Shown: one piece after another, positions 33,766 through 42,520 of the stretch
How the letters are laid out: the number at the start of each line of letters is the position of its first letter
Numbering within the stretch: position 1 is the first letter of the stretch
Origin: Brevibacterium iodinum ATCC 49514
GTDB lineage: Bacteria; Actinomycetota; Actinomycetes; Actinomycetales; Brevibacteriaceae
Assembly (NCBI RefSeq): GCF_900169265.1
Contig: NZ_FXYX01000005.1
Location: forward strand, 62,001 to 126,000
Direction: 5' to 3'
Length of the DNA: 64,000 nt
The notes under the pieces: model-generated
The model's input: the letters and a program-made list of their open reading frames with translations, nothing else
Told to the model about the DNA's origin: nothing
Databases searched by the model: none
Made by a program: the position numbers and the translations under genes

Positions 33766-34083
33766 ATGAAGGATGCACGCGAAGTCTCCACCGCCCCACT
33801 CGTCGCCGTCGGCCTCATCGGCGGCTTCCTCACCGCCCGCGAGACCGGGATCCGCCCCCTCGGCGGAGTCGTCCTCGCCGCAGCGGGTGCCTACGCCGCC
33901 CGCTCCTGGTATGTGAAGAAGGGCTGGCCCGCCGCCACCGGACTGAGCTTGGCCTACCTCGGCGGGTTCGGCGCTTCCCATCCCCTGGCGAAGAAGATCG
34001 GCGCATGGCCGGCCGTGTTCGCCGTCAGCGCGGTCAGCGCCGCAGCGTCCTATGTCGTCTCCGATATCGCCGGGGCGGATTGA
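33766..34083 (+). CDS. Small membrane protein, function unknown
   Basis: 105 aa, glycine- and alanine-rich, with three or four short hydrophobic segments: APLVAVGLIGGFLTA (about 9-23), PLGGVVLAAAGAYAA, GLSLAYLGGFGASHPLAKKIG and AVFAVSAVSAAASYVVSDIA at the C-terminus. The pattern resembles small conserved actinobacterial membrane proteins, but I do not recognise the family. ATG at 33766 is supported by the -10 box 7 nt upstream. It stands alone between the DUF202 pair and the AEC transporter; the gap 34084-34244 holds no gene. Confidence 0.65.
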   Translation: MKDAREVSTAPLVAVGLIGGFLTARETGIRPLGGVVLAAAGAYAARSWYVKKGWPAATGLSLAYLGGFGASHPLAKKIGAWPAVFAVSAVSAAASYVVSDIAGAD

Positions 34084-34244
34084 CCCCACCCCCGAGGAGG
34101 CTCGACCTCCGCACGCCGCCGCCGGGTCCGTCCGGCAAAGACCCCGACCGTCCCGAACTGATACCCGGTCTACGGCACTGACATCAGCCGCACCAGACTG
34201 ACCGCAGCACTCCCAGACGCTGGAAGCGAGGACCCGAACAGCCC

Positions 34245-35171
34245 ATGCTGGCCGTATTCGAAGGTTTCGCCGTCATCTCCGGAGTCATTCTGGTCGGGTT
34301 CGTCCTCGGCCGCTCCGGCGTTCTCGGTCCGCACGGTCAGCAGGTCATCGCGAAGCTCGTCTTCTACGCCGGCACCCCTACGCTGCTCTATGTCACAGTC
34401 TCCGAGACCGACCTCGGGCTGATCTTCAACACCGCCCTCTTCGCCACCGGCGGCTCGGCACTCATCGTCGGCGCCGCCCTCTTCGTCCTCACCAAGTGGA
34501 TCAGAAAACGCAGCACCGGTGAGGCGATGTTCTCCGCCTGGGCGACCAGCTACGTCAACATCGGCAACCTCGGCATCCCGATCGCCGCCTATGTCCTCCG
34601 CGACATCGGCTACGTCGCCCCGGTCCTGCTCTTCCAGCTGCTCGTCCTCGCCCCCATCGGCATGGCCGTGCTCGACGGAGCGGGCAAGAAACAGCATGAT
34701 TCGCACTGGTACTCCGCAATCCTCCAAGTGCTCAAGAACCCCATCGTGCTCGGAGCCGCAGCCGGTGTGGCCGCCTCGGCGACGGGCTTCGAGCTGCCGC
34801 GATTCGTCTTCGAACCCATCGACATGATCGGCGCGACCGCGGTCCCGGGTGCCCTGTTGGCGTTCGGCATCTCGCTCAAGGACGGGTGGGGAATCCCCGT
34901 GAAGGGCAGCCGCGCACAGCTGAGCTACATCACCGGTGCCAAACTCATCGCTCAGCCGGTCATCGCCTGGGCCATCGGCGGCCCGCTGCTCGGCTACGAC
35001 GGGGTCGACCTCTTCGCCATCGTCGTCACCTCCGCCCTGCCGACCGCGCAGAACGTCTACATCTACTCGATGCAGTACCGACAATCCGAGGCGCTCATGC
35101 GCGATGCCGTCTTCATCACCACCGTGCTCTCGGTTCCGGCTCTCGTCATCATCGCCGCCTTCCTCGGCTGA
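34245..35171 (+). CDS. AEC-family (auxin efflux carrier-type) transporter
   Basis: 308-aa membrane protein with about ten segments arranged as two five-helix halves. Family features are the N-terminal FAVISGVILVGFVLGRSGVLGPHGQQ, the LVFYAGTPTLLY proline kink in the first half, VNIGNLGIPIAAYVL (about 103-117), and TSALPTAQNVYIYSMQY (about 263-280) in the second half. Bacterial members carry malate, malonate or other organic acids (MdcF, MleP) or unknown compounds. GAGGA lies about 12 nt before the ATG. No neighbouring catabolic gene hints at the substrate. Confidence 0.88.
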   Translation: MLAVFEGFAVISGVILVGFVLGRSGVLGPHGQQVIAKLVFYAGTPTLLYVTVSETDLGLIFNTALFATGGSALIVGAALFVLTKWIRKRSTGEAMFSAWATSYVNIGNLGIPIAAYVLRDIGYVAPVLLFQLLVLAPIGMAVLDGAGKKQHDSHWYSAILQVLKNPIVLGAAAGVAASATGFELPRFVFEPIDMIGATAVPGALLAFGISLKDGWGIPVKGSRAQLSYITGAKLIAQPVIAWAIGGPLLGYDGVDLFAIVVTSALPTAQNVYIYSMQYRQSEALMRDAVFITTVLSVPALVIIAAFLG

Positions 35172-35218
35172 CCCTGCGAAATCGGCAGCCGTGGCGTGTC
35201 CTCCCGGACTAGGACCCT

Positions 35219-36430
35219 GTGGTCACTGACAATGGGGATGTGTCCAGAGACGAGAAGAACGAGACCGAAGACCTCCTGAGCAGGCGGATGAGTTCAGGGT
35301 CTGCCAGTGCTGCCGACAAGCAGTCGCAGGCCCCTCTGGAGGCGGCCAATGATCCCTCGACCGACACCGAGGCGTTTGATCCGATCACGGATCCCATCGC
35401 CGAGGATGCCCCCAAGCATTCCGCGGATGCGAAGCCCTCGACGGGCCCGGTGAGGGTGACTCCCGCCCATTCTACGAATCCGGCCTCTCAGCCCGCGACC
35501 TCGAGCACGCGTACCGCCGAACAGAACGCCGCGCAGAAGCCCGCCGGCACGGATTCGGCCGCCGTTGCATCGACGGCCGGGTCATCATCCTCGACCGATA
35601 CCGGTGCCACACGCGAAGTGCCGCAGAATGCGCGCACCGCGGTGATGAGCGAAGCCGATTGGGCTGCGGTGTCGAAGGCGGCGACGTCGACCGATGCCCG
35701 CGACCCCGAGGTGCCGGAAAGACGCCGGTCCGTCCTCGATGTGATCGGCACGATCTGGATTATGCTCGCCACCCCCTTCGTCCTGTTGGCTCTGGCGGTG
35801 CGCTTCGTCGCCTCGGGGATCTTCCTCAAATTCGAGTACTTCCGGCCCGGATTCCCGGCCGATCAGTTCGGTTTCAGTGCCGCCGACCGTGAGCACTACG
35901 GGACTTACGTCATCGACTACCTGCACAACTTCGATTCCCGGCGCTACCTCGCCGATATCGTCATGCCAAACGGTGAGCCGATCTTCATCTCCGACGAGCT
36001 CAGCCATATGGCTGACGTCAAGGGTCTGATCTCCCTGCTCTACCTGGTGGCGCTCGTCGGCATCATCGGTTCTGTGCTGTTCGGCATCTACATGTGCCGC
36101 AAGAACGGATCGGGCATCCATGCAGGCGTGCGTCTGGGGTCGATCTTCAGCATCATCTTCATGGCCGCTGTCGCCGTTGTCGCCGTCCTCGGCTGGGACA
36201 GCTTCTTCCGCGGGTTCCACAAGGTGTTCTTCGCCGATGGGACCTGGGAGTTCTACGCCGATGATTCGCTCATCCGCCTCTTCCCGCCTCAGTTCTGGGT
36301 CGATGCGGGCATCGCCGGCGGCGGGCTCTTCGTGCTCCTGGCGATCATCCTCTTCCTGCTCAGCTTCACCGGTCACAAAAAGCGCCGGGCGCTGCGCAAG
36401 GCACGGAAGGACGCCGAAGCAGAGATCTGA
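35219..36430 (+). CDS. DUF1461 (TIGR01906-type) integral membrane protein with long disordered N-terminus
   Basis: 403 aa. Residues 1-165 are low-complexity, rich in Ser/Thr/Ala/Asp and probably disordered and cytosolic. Four membrane helices follow (about 172-198, 275-300, 308-335, 358-380). The DUF1461 core is visible: YFRPGFPADQFGFSAADREHYG, LSHMADVKGLISLLY, SFFRGFHKVFFADGTWEF, DDSLIRLFPPQFW. Function is unknown. GTG at 35219 is poorly supported and GTG at 35240 is an alternative. A strong terminator follows at 36519. Confidence 0.82.
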   Translation: MVTDNGDVSRDEKNETEDLLSRRMSSGSASAADKQSQAPLEAANDPSTDTEAFDPITDPIAEDAPKHSADAKPSTGPVRVTPAHSTNPASQPATSSTRTAEQNAAQKPAGTDSAAVASTAGSSSSTDTGATREVPQNARTAVMSEADWAAVSKAATSTDARDPEVPERRRSVLDVIGTIWIMLATPFVLLALAVRFVASGIFLKFEYFRPGFPADQFGFSAADREHYGTYVIDYLHNFDSRRYLADIVMPNGEPIFISDELSHMADVKGLISLLYLVALVGIIGSVLFGIYMCRKNGSGIHAGVRLGSIFSIIFMAAVAVVAVLGWDSFFRGFHKVFFADGTWEFYADDSLIRLFPPQFWVDAGIAGGGLFVLLAIILFLLSFTGHKKRRALRKARKDAEAEI

Positions 36431-36518
36431 TTCGGTTTCGCCGCAGTCAGGAGCATCGGCCTCCGGCGGCACAGCGGCGCGTCACTGCACAGCGGGTTCG
36501 AGCCCCGCTCCACGGTTC

Positions 36519-36551
36519 CGGCCGGGTGGTCTTTCCCCTTCCACCCGGCCG
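36519..36551 (+). terminator. Terminator of the DUF1461 gene
   Basis: CGGCCGGGTGG (36519-36529) and CCACCCGGCCG (36541-36551) form a perfect 11-bp stem with an 11-nt loop, followed by AATTTCTGT. Just upstream, GCGGGTTCGAGCCCCGC (36492-36508) looks like an isolated tRNA T-arm; no tRNA body fits around it. Confidence 0.8.
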
Positions 36552-36624
36552 AATTTCTGTCCGAAATCATCCGCGTATGAGACCAGCGATCTCCGATCCC
36601 CCGATCACCGTGTCTCGGCTGGGG

Positions 36625-36693
36625 TGTCTCCTGTGGGTGGATCCACATCGATTACGGAGCGGATTTCGCGGTGGAACCACCCACAGGAGACAG
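36625..36693. repeat. Long inverted repeat downstream of ppk2
   Basis: TGTCTCCTGTGGGTGGATCCAC (36625-36646) pairs with the complementary arm at 36671-36693 (GTGGAACCACCC then ACAGGAGACAG), with one mismatch over about 22 bp and a 24-nt loop. It lies 55 bp after the ppk2 stop and may end that transcript, though it is longer than a usual terminator and has no T-run. Nothing else is recognisable in 36552-36747. Confidence 0.65.
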
Positions 36694-36747
36694 GCACGCT
36701 GCCCGGACCACCGATCCCCCGCCTCGGTGACGGTGGACGACTGCTGA

Positions 36748-37650
36748 CTAGTCGTCGACGGCGTCGCGGCCGCGGCGGACCAGAAGCGGGTCGGCTTCGT
36801 AGACGACCGCGGGGTCTTTGTCCTCATAGTCGAACTGGTTGAGGAAGTAGCGCATCGCGTTGAGGCGAGCGCGCTTCTTGTCGTTGCTCTTGATCGTGAT
36901 CCAGGGAGCGTGATCGGTGTCCGTGCGGCGGAACGTCTCTTCCTTCGCCTTCGTGTAGTCGTTCCAGCGGTCGAGAGACTCGAGATCCATCGGTGAGAGC
37001 TTCCACCGCCGCACCGGGTCGATCTGACGGATCGCAAACCGGGTCCGCTGCTCTCTCTGGGTCACGGAGAACCAGAACTTCGTGACGTGGACTCCGGAGT
37101 CGATGAGCATCTTCTCGAACACGGGAGCCTGTTCCATGAAGGTCTCGTATTCGTCCTCGGTGCAGAATCCCATGACCCTCTCGACGTTGCCCCGGTTGTA
37201 CCAGGAGCGGTCGAACATGACGATCTCCCCGCTCGTGGGCAGGTGGGAGATGTAGCGCTGGAAGTACCACTGCCCGGCTTCGCGGTCGGAGGGTTTGTTG
37301 AGTGCGACGACGCGAGCGGCACGCGGGTTGAGGTGTTCGGTGAAGCGTTTGATCGTTCCGCCCTTGCCGGCAGCGTCTCGACCTTCGAAGACGATGACGT
37401 GTTTGGCGCCCGTGTCCTGACCCCAGTACTGGAATTTCAGCAGTTCGACCTGCAGTCTGTACTTCTCGAGTTCGTACTCTTCGCGGTCCATCTGTTCGTC
37501 GTACGGGTACCCTTCCCGCCAGGTTTCGACGGCCCGGCCCATGGGGTCGATGAGGTGCGGATCCGTGGTCTGACTGTCCTCGACGGTGTACCCTTCGAGG
37601 CGGAGTTTGTCGATGTACTCCCGCAGATTCTCTTGGAACAGATTGTTCAC
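36748..37650 (-). CDS. ppk2: Polyphosphate kinase 2
   Basis: 300-aa PPK2, which moves phosphate between polyphosphate and nucleotides. Walker A GRDAAGKGG is at residues 90-98 and Walker B FDRSWYNR at 146-153, with the lid region (ARVVALNKPSDREAGQWYFQRY) between. Single-domain length and an intact FDRSWYNR fit class I, which favours NTP formation from NDPs. I chose the GTG at 37650 because AGGGAAGGA lies 6 nt upstream; a GTG at 37677 would add nine residues and lacks a ribosome site. It runs towards 36748, with the long inverted repeat behind it. Confidence 0.93.
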   Translation of the reverse strand: MNNLFQENLREYIDKLRLEGYTVEDSQTTDPHLIDPMGRAVETWREGYPYDEQMDREEYELEKYRLQVELLKFQYWGQDTGAKHVIVFEGRDAAGKGGTIKRFTEHLNPRAARVVALNKPSDREAGQWYFQRYISHLPTSGEIVMFDRSWYNRGNVERVMGFCTEDEYETFMEQAPVFEKMLIDSGVHVTKFWFSVTQREQRTRFAIRQIDPVRRWKLSPMDLESLDRWNDYTKAKEETFRRTDTDHAPWITIKSNDKKRARLNAMRYFLNQFDYEDKDPAVVYEADPLLVRRGRDAVDD

Positions 37651-37717
37651 GAGATCCTTCCCTTTCGCTGTCGACACCGAGGTGTGCCTCGTGCACGATA
37701 ATGCGCCGAGATGAACA

Positions 37718-39004
37718 TCAGGTTATGCGATCGACGTCGCGTCGCGGGATGATTCCGACGCTCAATAGTGGGGCGAGGGCGATGAGTCCGAAGGACAGCG
37801 GATAGCCGAATGCCGTCACCAGGGCACCGAATCCGGGGCCGAGCAGGGCCGACATGACGAACTGTCCCGTGTTCTGAGCTCCCAGCGCCTTGCCCGACCA
37901 TCGTGGTCCGGCGGCTTCGGCCACCGAGGCGAAGGCCAGTCCGTTGTCGGCCACGGAGACGGCCGAGGCGAGGATGAAGACGACCGCGGCGACGGCGGAC
38001 AGCTCGGTCAGCGACAGGATGGCGATGGCCACCACGAAGATCGCGGCGGCGACGGCGACGATGCGCATGAGGCCGACGCGGGATCCCGTGCGGTCGGAGA
38101 GCGCGCCGACGACCATACGACCGACCGCGCCGACGATCTGCGCGATCGCGACGATCGCTCCGGCGGCGCCCGCGCCGATCCCCTGGACGACGATGAGCCA
38201 GACGAGTCCGTAGGTGGAGAACGCGAACTGCGGGACGACGAGGAGCGCGGAGACCGCGTGGATGCGCCACAGGAAGGAATCGCTGCGGTAGGGATTGATC
38301 GCCGAGGCGGCGCTGGGCTCCCCCTCCCCCGCCGAGGCGGTGCCCGGTCCGTCCTGTTCGTGGCGTTCTGTCGCCGGTTCGGTGTCGCGGCCGGGGTCGG
38401 CCACCTCGGCGCGGGTGGGGATCTGGTCCGGTGGGTTGCGAATGAGGGCGAAGCAGACGAGGGCGAGGACGCCGGTCACGGCGGCGACGAACCAGAGGTA
38501 GGCGGGGAATCCGCCGGCCGCGGCGATCCCCGGGATGGTCACGGCGGCGACGCTCGTGCCCAGGGGTTGGGACATCTGGCGGATGCCCATGGCCAGTCCT
38601 CGGCGGTGGCGGGGGAACCAGCCCATGACGACGCGGCCGGACGCCGAGTTCACCGAGGCGGCTGCGGCACCGGAGGCGGCGATGACGATGACCATCCAGA
38701 TCGGCGAGTCGACGACGAGGACCGCGGCGGCCGAGAACACAGTCGTCAGCCCGATTCCCAAAGTCATCGCCAGACGTTCGCCGAAACGGTCGGCGAAGGC
38801 GCCCCAGGCGATGAGGGTGAGGATGAGTCCGAAGCTCGGTGCGGCAGCGACGGTGCCGGCCTGGGTGAGTGTGAACCCGAGGTCGGAGTGCATGTATGGG
38901 ATGAGGAAGGCGGGTCCGGCGATCGCGATGGTCGCCGCCATCTGCGTGAGGACGCCGACGACGAGGATCACCCAGGCCTGTCTGGTGGGTCCGTTCGTCG
39001 TCAT
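37718..39004 (-). CDS. MFS transporter
   Basis: 428-aa major facilitator with 12 predicted helices. The loop between helices 2 and 3 is GAFADRFGERLAM (about 68-80), an MFS motif A variant, and the matching loop in the second half is GALSDRTGSRVGL. A hydrophilic central loop of about 45 residues (about 195-240, DPGRDTEPATERHEQDGPG) joins the halves. Two GCCGAGGCGG words fall in this loop region. The substrate is unknown; oxalate/formate or nitrate-type relatives are possible. The gene lies beside the tRNA gene, transcribed away from it. Confidence 0.85.
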   Translation of the reverse strand: MTTNGPTRQAWVILVVGVLTQMAATIAIAGPAFLIPYMHSDLGFTLTQAGTVAAAPSFGLILTLIAWGAFADRFGERLAMTLGIGLTTVFSAAAVLVVDSPIWMVIVIAASGAAAASVNSASGRVVMGWFPRHRRGLAMGIRQMSQPLGTSVAAVTIPGIAAAGGFPAYLWFVAAVTGVLALVCFALIRNPPDQIPTRAEVADPGRDTEPATERHEQDGPGTASAGEGEPSAASAINPYRSDSFLWRIHAVSALLVVPQFAFSTYGLVWLIVVQGIGAGAAGAIVAIAQIVGAVGRMVVGALSDRTGSRVGLMRIVAVAAAIFVVAIAILSLTELSAVAAVVFILASAVSVADNGLAFASVAEAAGPRWSGKALGAQNTGQFVMSALLGPGFGALVTAFGYPLSFGLIALAPLLSVGIIPRRDVDRIT

Positions 39005-39094
39005 CGCTCCAGGTTAGCCGTGTGCCCGGATCGTCCGCGGGATGTCTCAGATCGCGGTGGCCGGGCTTTGCCGATAAAGTGTGTTCTGAGCATT

Positions 39095-39171
39095 CCCCCT
39101 ATAGCCCAATCGGCAGAGGCAGTCGACTTAAAATCGATTCAGTGTGGGTTCGAGTCCCACTGGGGGGACCA
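39095..39171 (+). tRNA. tRNA with UAA anticodon (Leu by anticodon) but class I shape
   Basis: The 77-nt sequence with encoded CCA folds as a cloverleaf. The acceptor is CCCCCTA/TGGGGGG (one G-U). The D-arm holds the usual GG pair. The anticodon stem GTCGA/TCGAT encloses loop CTTAAAA, giving anticodon UAA. The T-arm is GTGGG/CCCAC with TTCGAGT. The variable region is only about 5 nt (TCAGT). Bacterial tRNA-Leu normally has a long class II variable arm, so amino-acid identity is uncertain even though the anticodon reads UUA. Confidence 0.88.
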
Positions 39172-39239
39172 TAGATATTTGAGCTGACCTGAGACGTTTC
39201 GCAGCGAGGACCAGGCTGATTCCTTCACCGCCTCTGCGA

Positions 39240-40049
39240 TCAGGACAGGCGCAGCCACCCAGGTGCCCGGGCAGTGAACTCGATCCGATCGAGCCTGTCT
39301 CCGACTCCCGCGGGAATCGCTCCGAGGACAGGTGCCATCGCCGACAGTGCAGCCCAATTGTCACGGTCAACCGGAGACGCCTTTTCGGGCCACGAACCGA
39401 TGATGATGCCGGTGGTCGAAACCCGCCGTCTCCCAAGGGCTTCAGCGGTGAGAGCAGTGTGGTTGAGGGTCCCTAGGCGGGAGCGGACGACGATAACGGC
39501 ACCGACCGAGTTCTCTCCTTCCGACAGTCCGGCTGCGATGTCTGCGGCGGTATGCTCTCCGAAATCGACGAGGACTCCCCCGGACCCTTCGATGAGGACG
39601 TGGTCTGCATCGGTTCGTGCGAGTGCCCTACGTATGAAGTCCACGTGCTCGGCTGCGCTCGGCAGATTCGAGACGCTGTCGGCCCCTGAGGAGTCCGGGC
39701 CGGACGGTACGGCGCCAACTGATTCATCATCGACCGACTTGAACCCGTCCCATTCGGCTTTGGCGGCGGGAACCGGAGCCATCGGCAGACGGAGGGTGAT
39801 GTTCGTGAACCCATGGATGCCGGTCAGCCGAGCCACTGCCTCCGCGTCGGATTCTGTGACGACGTCGCTGTAATCGGACTCGAGCTGCTCACGTTCAGGA
39901 TCGTCGGCCCTGATATGCCCCGTCTGGATCGGCTTGCACATGATCACTCGACGTCCAGCCGCATTCAGTGCCGCGGCCAACGCCGCGGTGGCGATGGTCT
40001 TGCCGACGCCGGTGTCCGTTCCCGTGACGAGCATAAAGCGCGGGATCAT
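39240..40049 (-). CDS. bioD: Dethiobiotin synthase
   Basis: 269-aa ATP-dependent enzyme closing the ureido ring of dethiobiotin, third of the four biotin steps. The P-loop TGTDTGVGKT is at residues 9-18, then KPIQTG, a substrate-site LIEGSGGVLVD (about 155-165) and GTLNHTALTAEAL. A Ser/Gly/Asp-rich insert (about 105-135) makes it longer than E. coli BioD. The ATG at 40049 overlaps the bioF stop (ATGA). Last gene of bioB-bioA-bioF-bioD. Confidence 0.95.
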   Translation of the reverse strand: MIPRFMLVTGTDTGVGKTIATAALAAALNAAGRRVIMCKPIQTGHIRADDPEREQLESDYSDVVTESDAEAVARLTGIHGFTNITLRLPMAPVPAAKAEWDGFKSVDDESVGAVPSGPDSSGADSVSNLPSAAEHVDFIRRALARTDADHVLIEGSGGVLVDFGEHTAADIAAGLSEGENSVGAVIVVRSRLGTLNHTALTAEALGRRRVSTTGIIIGSWPEKASPVDRDNWAALSAMAPVLGAIPAGVGDRLDRIEFTARAPGWLRLS

Positions 40050-41179
40050 GCCGCCGACTCCGCAGCGAAGATTTCGGTGATCGCCCGAATGCGCTCACAG
40101 GCATAGGCCAGCTCCCCAGGGCTGAGCCCGGCACGAGCTGTCAGCCGCAGACGCGTGATGCCGTCGGGCACCGAAGGTGGGCGGAAACAGCCGACGAGGA
40201 TGCCCTCCTCGCACAGCAGCTCGCGCGCCCGGACGCCTGATTCCGGACTCGGCATGGGAACGGACAGCACGGCACCGGCCGGGACCGGCACATCAAGTAC
40301 GGCTGCCAGTTGTGCGCGGGCCGCCTTCATCGACGCCACCCGCTCAGCGGTAACGAGGTCGAGAGCGGCACGCGCTGCGGCCGCCATGGCAGGGGAAAGA
40401 CCGGTGTCGAAGATGAAGGTGCGAGCCGTGTTGACCACAGCATCTCGGACGAGACCGGCTCCCAGCACAGCCCCTCCCTGGGAGCCGAGCGCTTTCGACA
40501 GCGTGGCGGTGACCACGAGGCGGTCGCGGAATTCGCTCACCGCGGCGGCCGCCCCCATTCCGACGGCTGTCTCGGCGCCGGTCACACCGATCCCGTGCGC
40601 TTCGTCGACGAGCAGCAGAGCGTCGTAACGAACGCAGAGGTCAAGAAGACAAGGCAGGTCCGCGGTGTCACCGAATACGGAGTACACGGATTCGACGACG
40701 ACAAGCGCCTCTGACTGCTGACGACCAGCCAAAGCGGCTTCAACGGCGTCCAGGTCGTTGTGGGCGACGATGCTCGTCGGAGCTTTCGCCAGACGGCAGG
40801 CATCGATGAGTGACGCATGGTTGTGGGCGTCGGAGATGATGAGAGTATCAGGACCGGCCAGAGCAGTGACGGCGGCAATGTTAGCCAGATAACCGCTGGA
40901 GAAGGTCACACACGCAGGGTGCCGCAGCCGTTCGGCCAGCGCAGCTTCCAATCGGTGGTGGACGTGTGTGGTCCCGGTGACGAGTCGCGATGCGCTGGCC
41001 GAGGTGCTGCTGCGTTCGATCTCCTCGATCGCTGCGGCACGCACCAGCGGATGCGCCGAGAGCCCGAGGTAGTCGTTCGAGGCGAGGTCGAGTCCGTCGA
41101 GCACGAGGTCACTGCGATAAAGACCGGCAGTACTTCGGCGCTCGGCGGCGGCGGAAAGGCGGGAGAAGAGGGCGTTCAC
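40046..41179 (-). CDS. bioF: 8-amino-7-oxononanoate synthase
   Basis: 377-aa PLP enzyme condensing pimeloyl thioester with alanine. The PLP lysine is K229 in TATLSKALGSQGG. Aspartate 192 in LLVDEAHGIG contacts the cofactor, and SSGYLANIAA (about 94-103) forms part of the active site. The start is the GTG at 41179, which overlaps the bioA stop as GTGA; an in-frame opening to 41317 runs inside bioA and has no support. Coupled to bioD by ATGA. Confidence 0.95.
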   Translation of the reverse strand: MNALFSRLSAAAERRSTAGLYRSDLVLDGLDLASNDYLGLSAHPLVRAAAIEEIERSSTSASASRLVTGTTHVHHRLEAALAERLRHPACVTFSSGYLANIAAVTALAGPDTLIISDAHNHASLIDACRLAKAPTSIVAHNDLDAVEAALAGRQQSEALVVVESVYSVFGDTADLPCLLDLCVRYDALLLVDEAHGIGVTGAETAVGMGAAAAVSEFRDRLVVTATLSKALGSQGGAVLGAGLVRDAVVNTARTFIFDTGLSPAMAAAARAALDLVTAERVASMKAARAQLAAVLDVPVPAGAVLSVPMPSPESGVRARELLCEEGILVGCFRPPSVPDGITRLRLTARAGLSPGELAYACERIRAITEIFAAESAA

Positions 41180-42507
41180 GATGCAACCTCGAACTCGCAC
41201 CCATCCCCGTGTGCCGCGGCTGCCGCGACAATCGCCTTCGTGATGGTGTCCACCACCGCCGGAGTCGAGATATAGGGAGGCATCGTATAGATGTGCTGCC
41301 GAAACGGCCGCAGCCACACCCCGTGGTCGGAGGCTATGCGCGTGGTCAGCGCCACGTCGACCGGGCGGTCGAGTTCGACGACGCCGATGCCACCGGTCAC
41401 CCGCGCCTCGATGACATGATCCAGTCGCCTGGCAGGAGCGAGGCCCGTTTCGAGGGCCTGAGAGATCCGTCCAATGGCCGGCTCCCAGCCGCTCGTCTCG
41501 TCATCGATGAGGAGGCCGACCGACGCATTTGCCGCAGCACACGCCAGGGGATTCGCCATGAACGTGGGCCCGTGCATGAGCGCCCGGTGGGACGAAGTGG
41601 TGATGACGTCGGCAACCGTTCCACTGCACAGCAGCGCCGCCAATGTGAGATAGCCGCCGGTCAGAGCCTTGCCCAGGCACATGACGTCCGGGGTGATCCC
41701 CGCGGCCCGACAGGCGAAGTCAGAGCCCGTGCGTCCGAAGCCGGTGGCGATCTCGTCGGCGATGAGTACGGCATCGATCTCGGTGGCCAACCGCCGCAGT
41801 GACTGCAGGGCGGCGGGGTGATACGGGCGCATGCCTCCGGCACCTTGGAAGAGGGGTTCGACGATGATGCCGGCGATCTCTGCCCCGTGCGCATCGACGA
41901 GGTTTTCAGCCTTGACCAACCATTCGTGCACCTCGGCAGCGGACGCCTCCGGCAACGGCGGACGAGGCAGGAACAGCTGGGTTGCGAGCAGCCCGGCGAA
42001 ATCGTTGTGCATTCCCCCAACTGGGTCGCACACGCTCATCGCCCCGGTGGTGTCACCGTGGTAGGCACCTTCGAGGGCAAGGAAGCGCCTGCGGTCGCGG
42101 CCGCGGCCGCGGGCCAGCTGGTATTGGACGGCGAGCTTGAGCGCGACTTCGACCGAGACCGAACCCGAGTCTGCGAGGAAGACATGGTCGAGTCCGTCCG
42201 GTGTGACTGCGACGAGCCGCTCGGCTAGTTCGACGGCCGGTTCATGGGTGAGACCGCCGAACATGACGTGCGAGAACGATCCGATCTGGGTGGTCAGTGC
42301 CGCATCCATGACCGGATGCTGGTATCCGTGGACGACCGACCACCACGAGCTCATCCCGTCGAGCAGTCGATGCGTCGATCCCGAAGCATCGCGCAACTCC
42401 ACATAGGGCCCATCTGCGCCGGTGACCGAGAAGTGCGCGCCGGCGTCGAGCGGACCGTAGGGGTGCCACAGCAGGCCGGAATCGCGCTCGAGCGTGCTCG
42501 TCGGCAT
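41176..42507 (-). CDS. bioA: Adenosylmethionine-8-amino-7-oxononanoate aminotransferase
   Basis: 443-aa class III PLP aminotransferase making 7,8-diaminopelargonate with S-adenosylmethionine as amino donor. Family markers are LWHPYGPL near residue 13, GMSSWWSVVHGYQHP (51-65), LADSGSVSVEVALKLA (111-126), and K280 in MCLGKALTGGYL as the PLP lysine. I chose ATG at 42507, 13 bp after the bioB stop, because GGAGG lies 8 nt upstream; an ATG at 42528 would lie inside bioB. Confidence 0.95.
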   Translation of the reverse strand: MPTSTLERDSGLLWHPYGPLDAGAHFSVTGADGPYVELRDASGSTHRLLDGMSSWWSVVHGYQHPVMDAALTTQIGSFSHVMFGGLTHEPAVELAERLVAVTPDGLDHVFLADSGSVSVEVALKLAVQYQLARGRGRDRRRFLALEGAYHGDTTGAMSVCDPVGGMHNDFAGLLATQLFLPRPPLPEASAAEVHEWLVKAENLVDAHGAEIAGIIVEPLFQGAGGMRPYHPAALQSLRRLATEIDAVLIADEIATGFGRTGSDFACRAAGITPDVMCLGKALTGGYLTLAALLCSGTVADVITTSSHRALMHGPTFMANPLACAAANASVGLLIDDETSGWEPAIGRISQALETGLAPARRLDHVIEARVTGGIGVVELDRPVDVALTTRIASDHGVWLRPFRQHIYTMPPYISTPAVVDTITKAIVAAAAAHGDGCEFEVAS

Positions 42508-42520
42508 CCGTAGTCCCTCC

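Noticed and set aside
36440..36512. Complete tRNA ending at the T-arm-like word
   Set aside because: No matching acceptor, D-arm or anticodon stem can be folded upstream.
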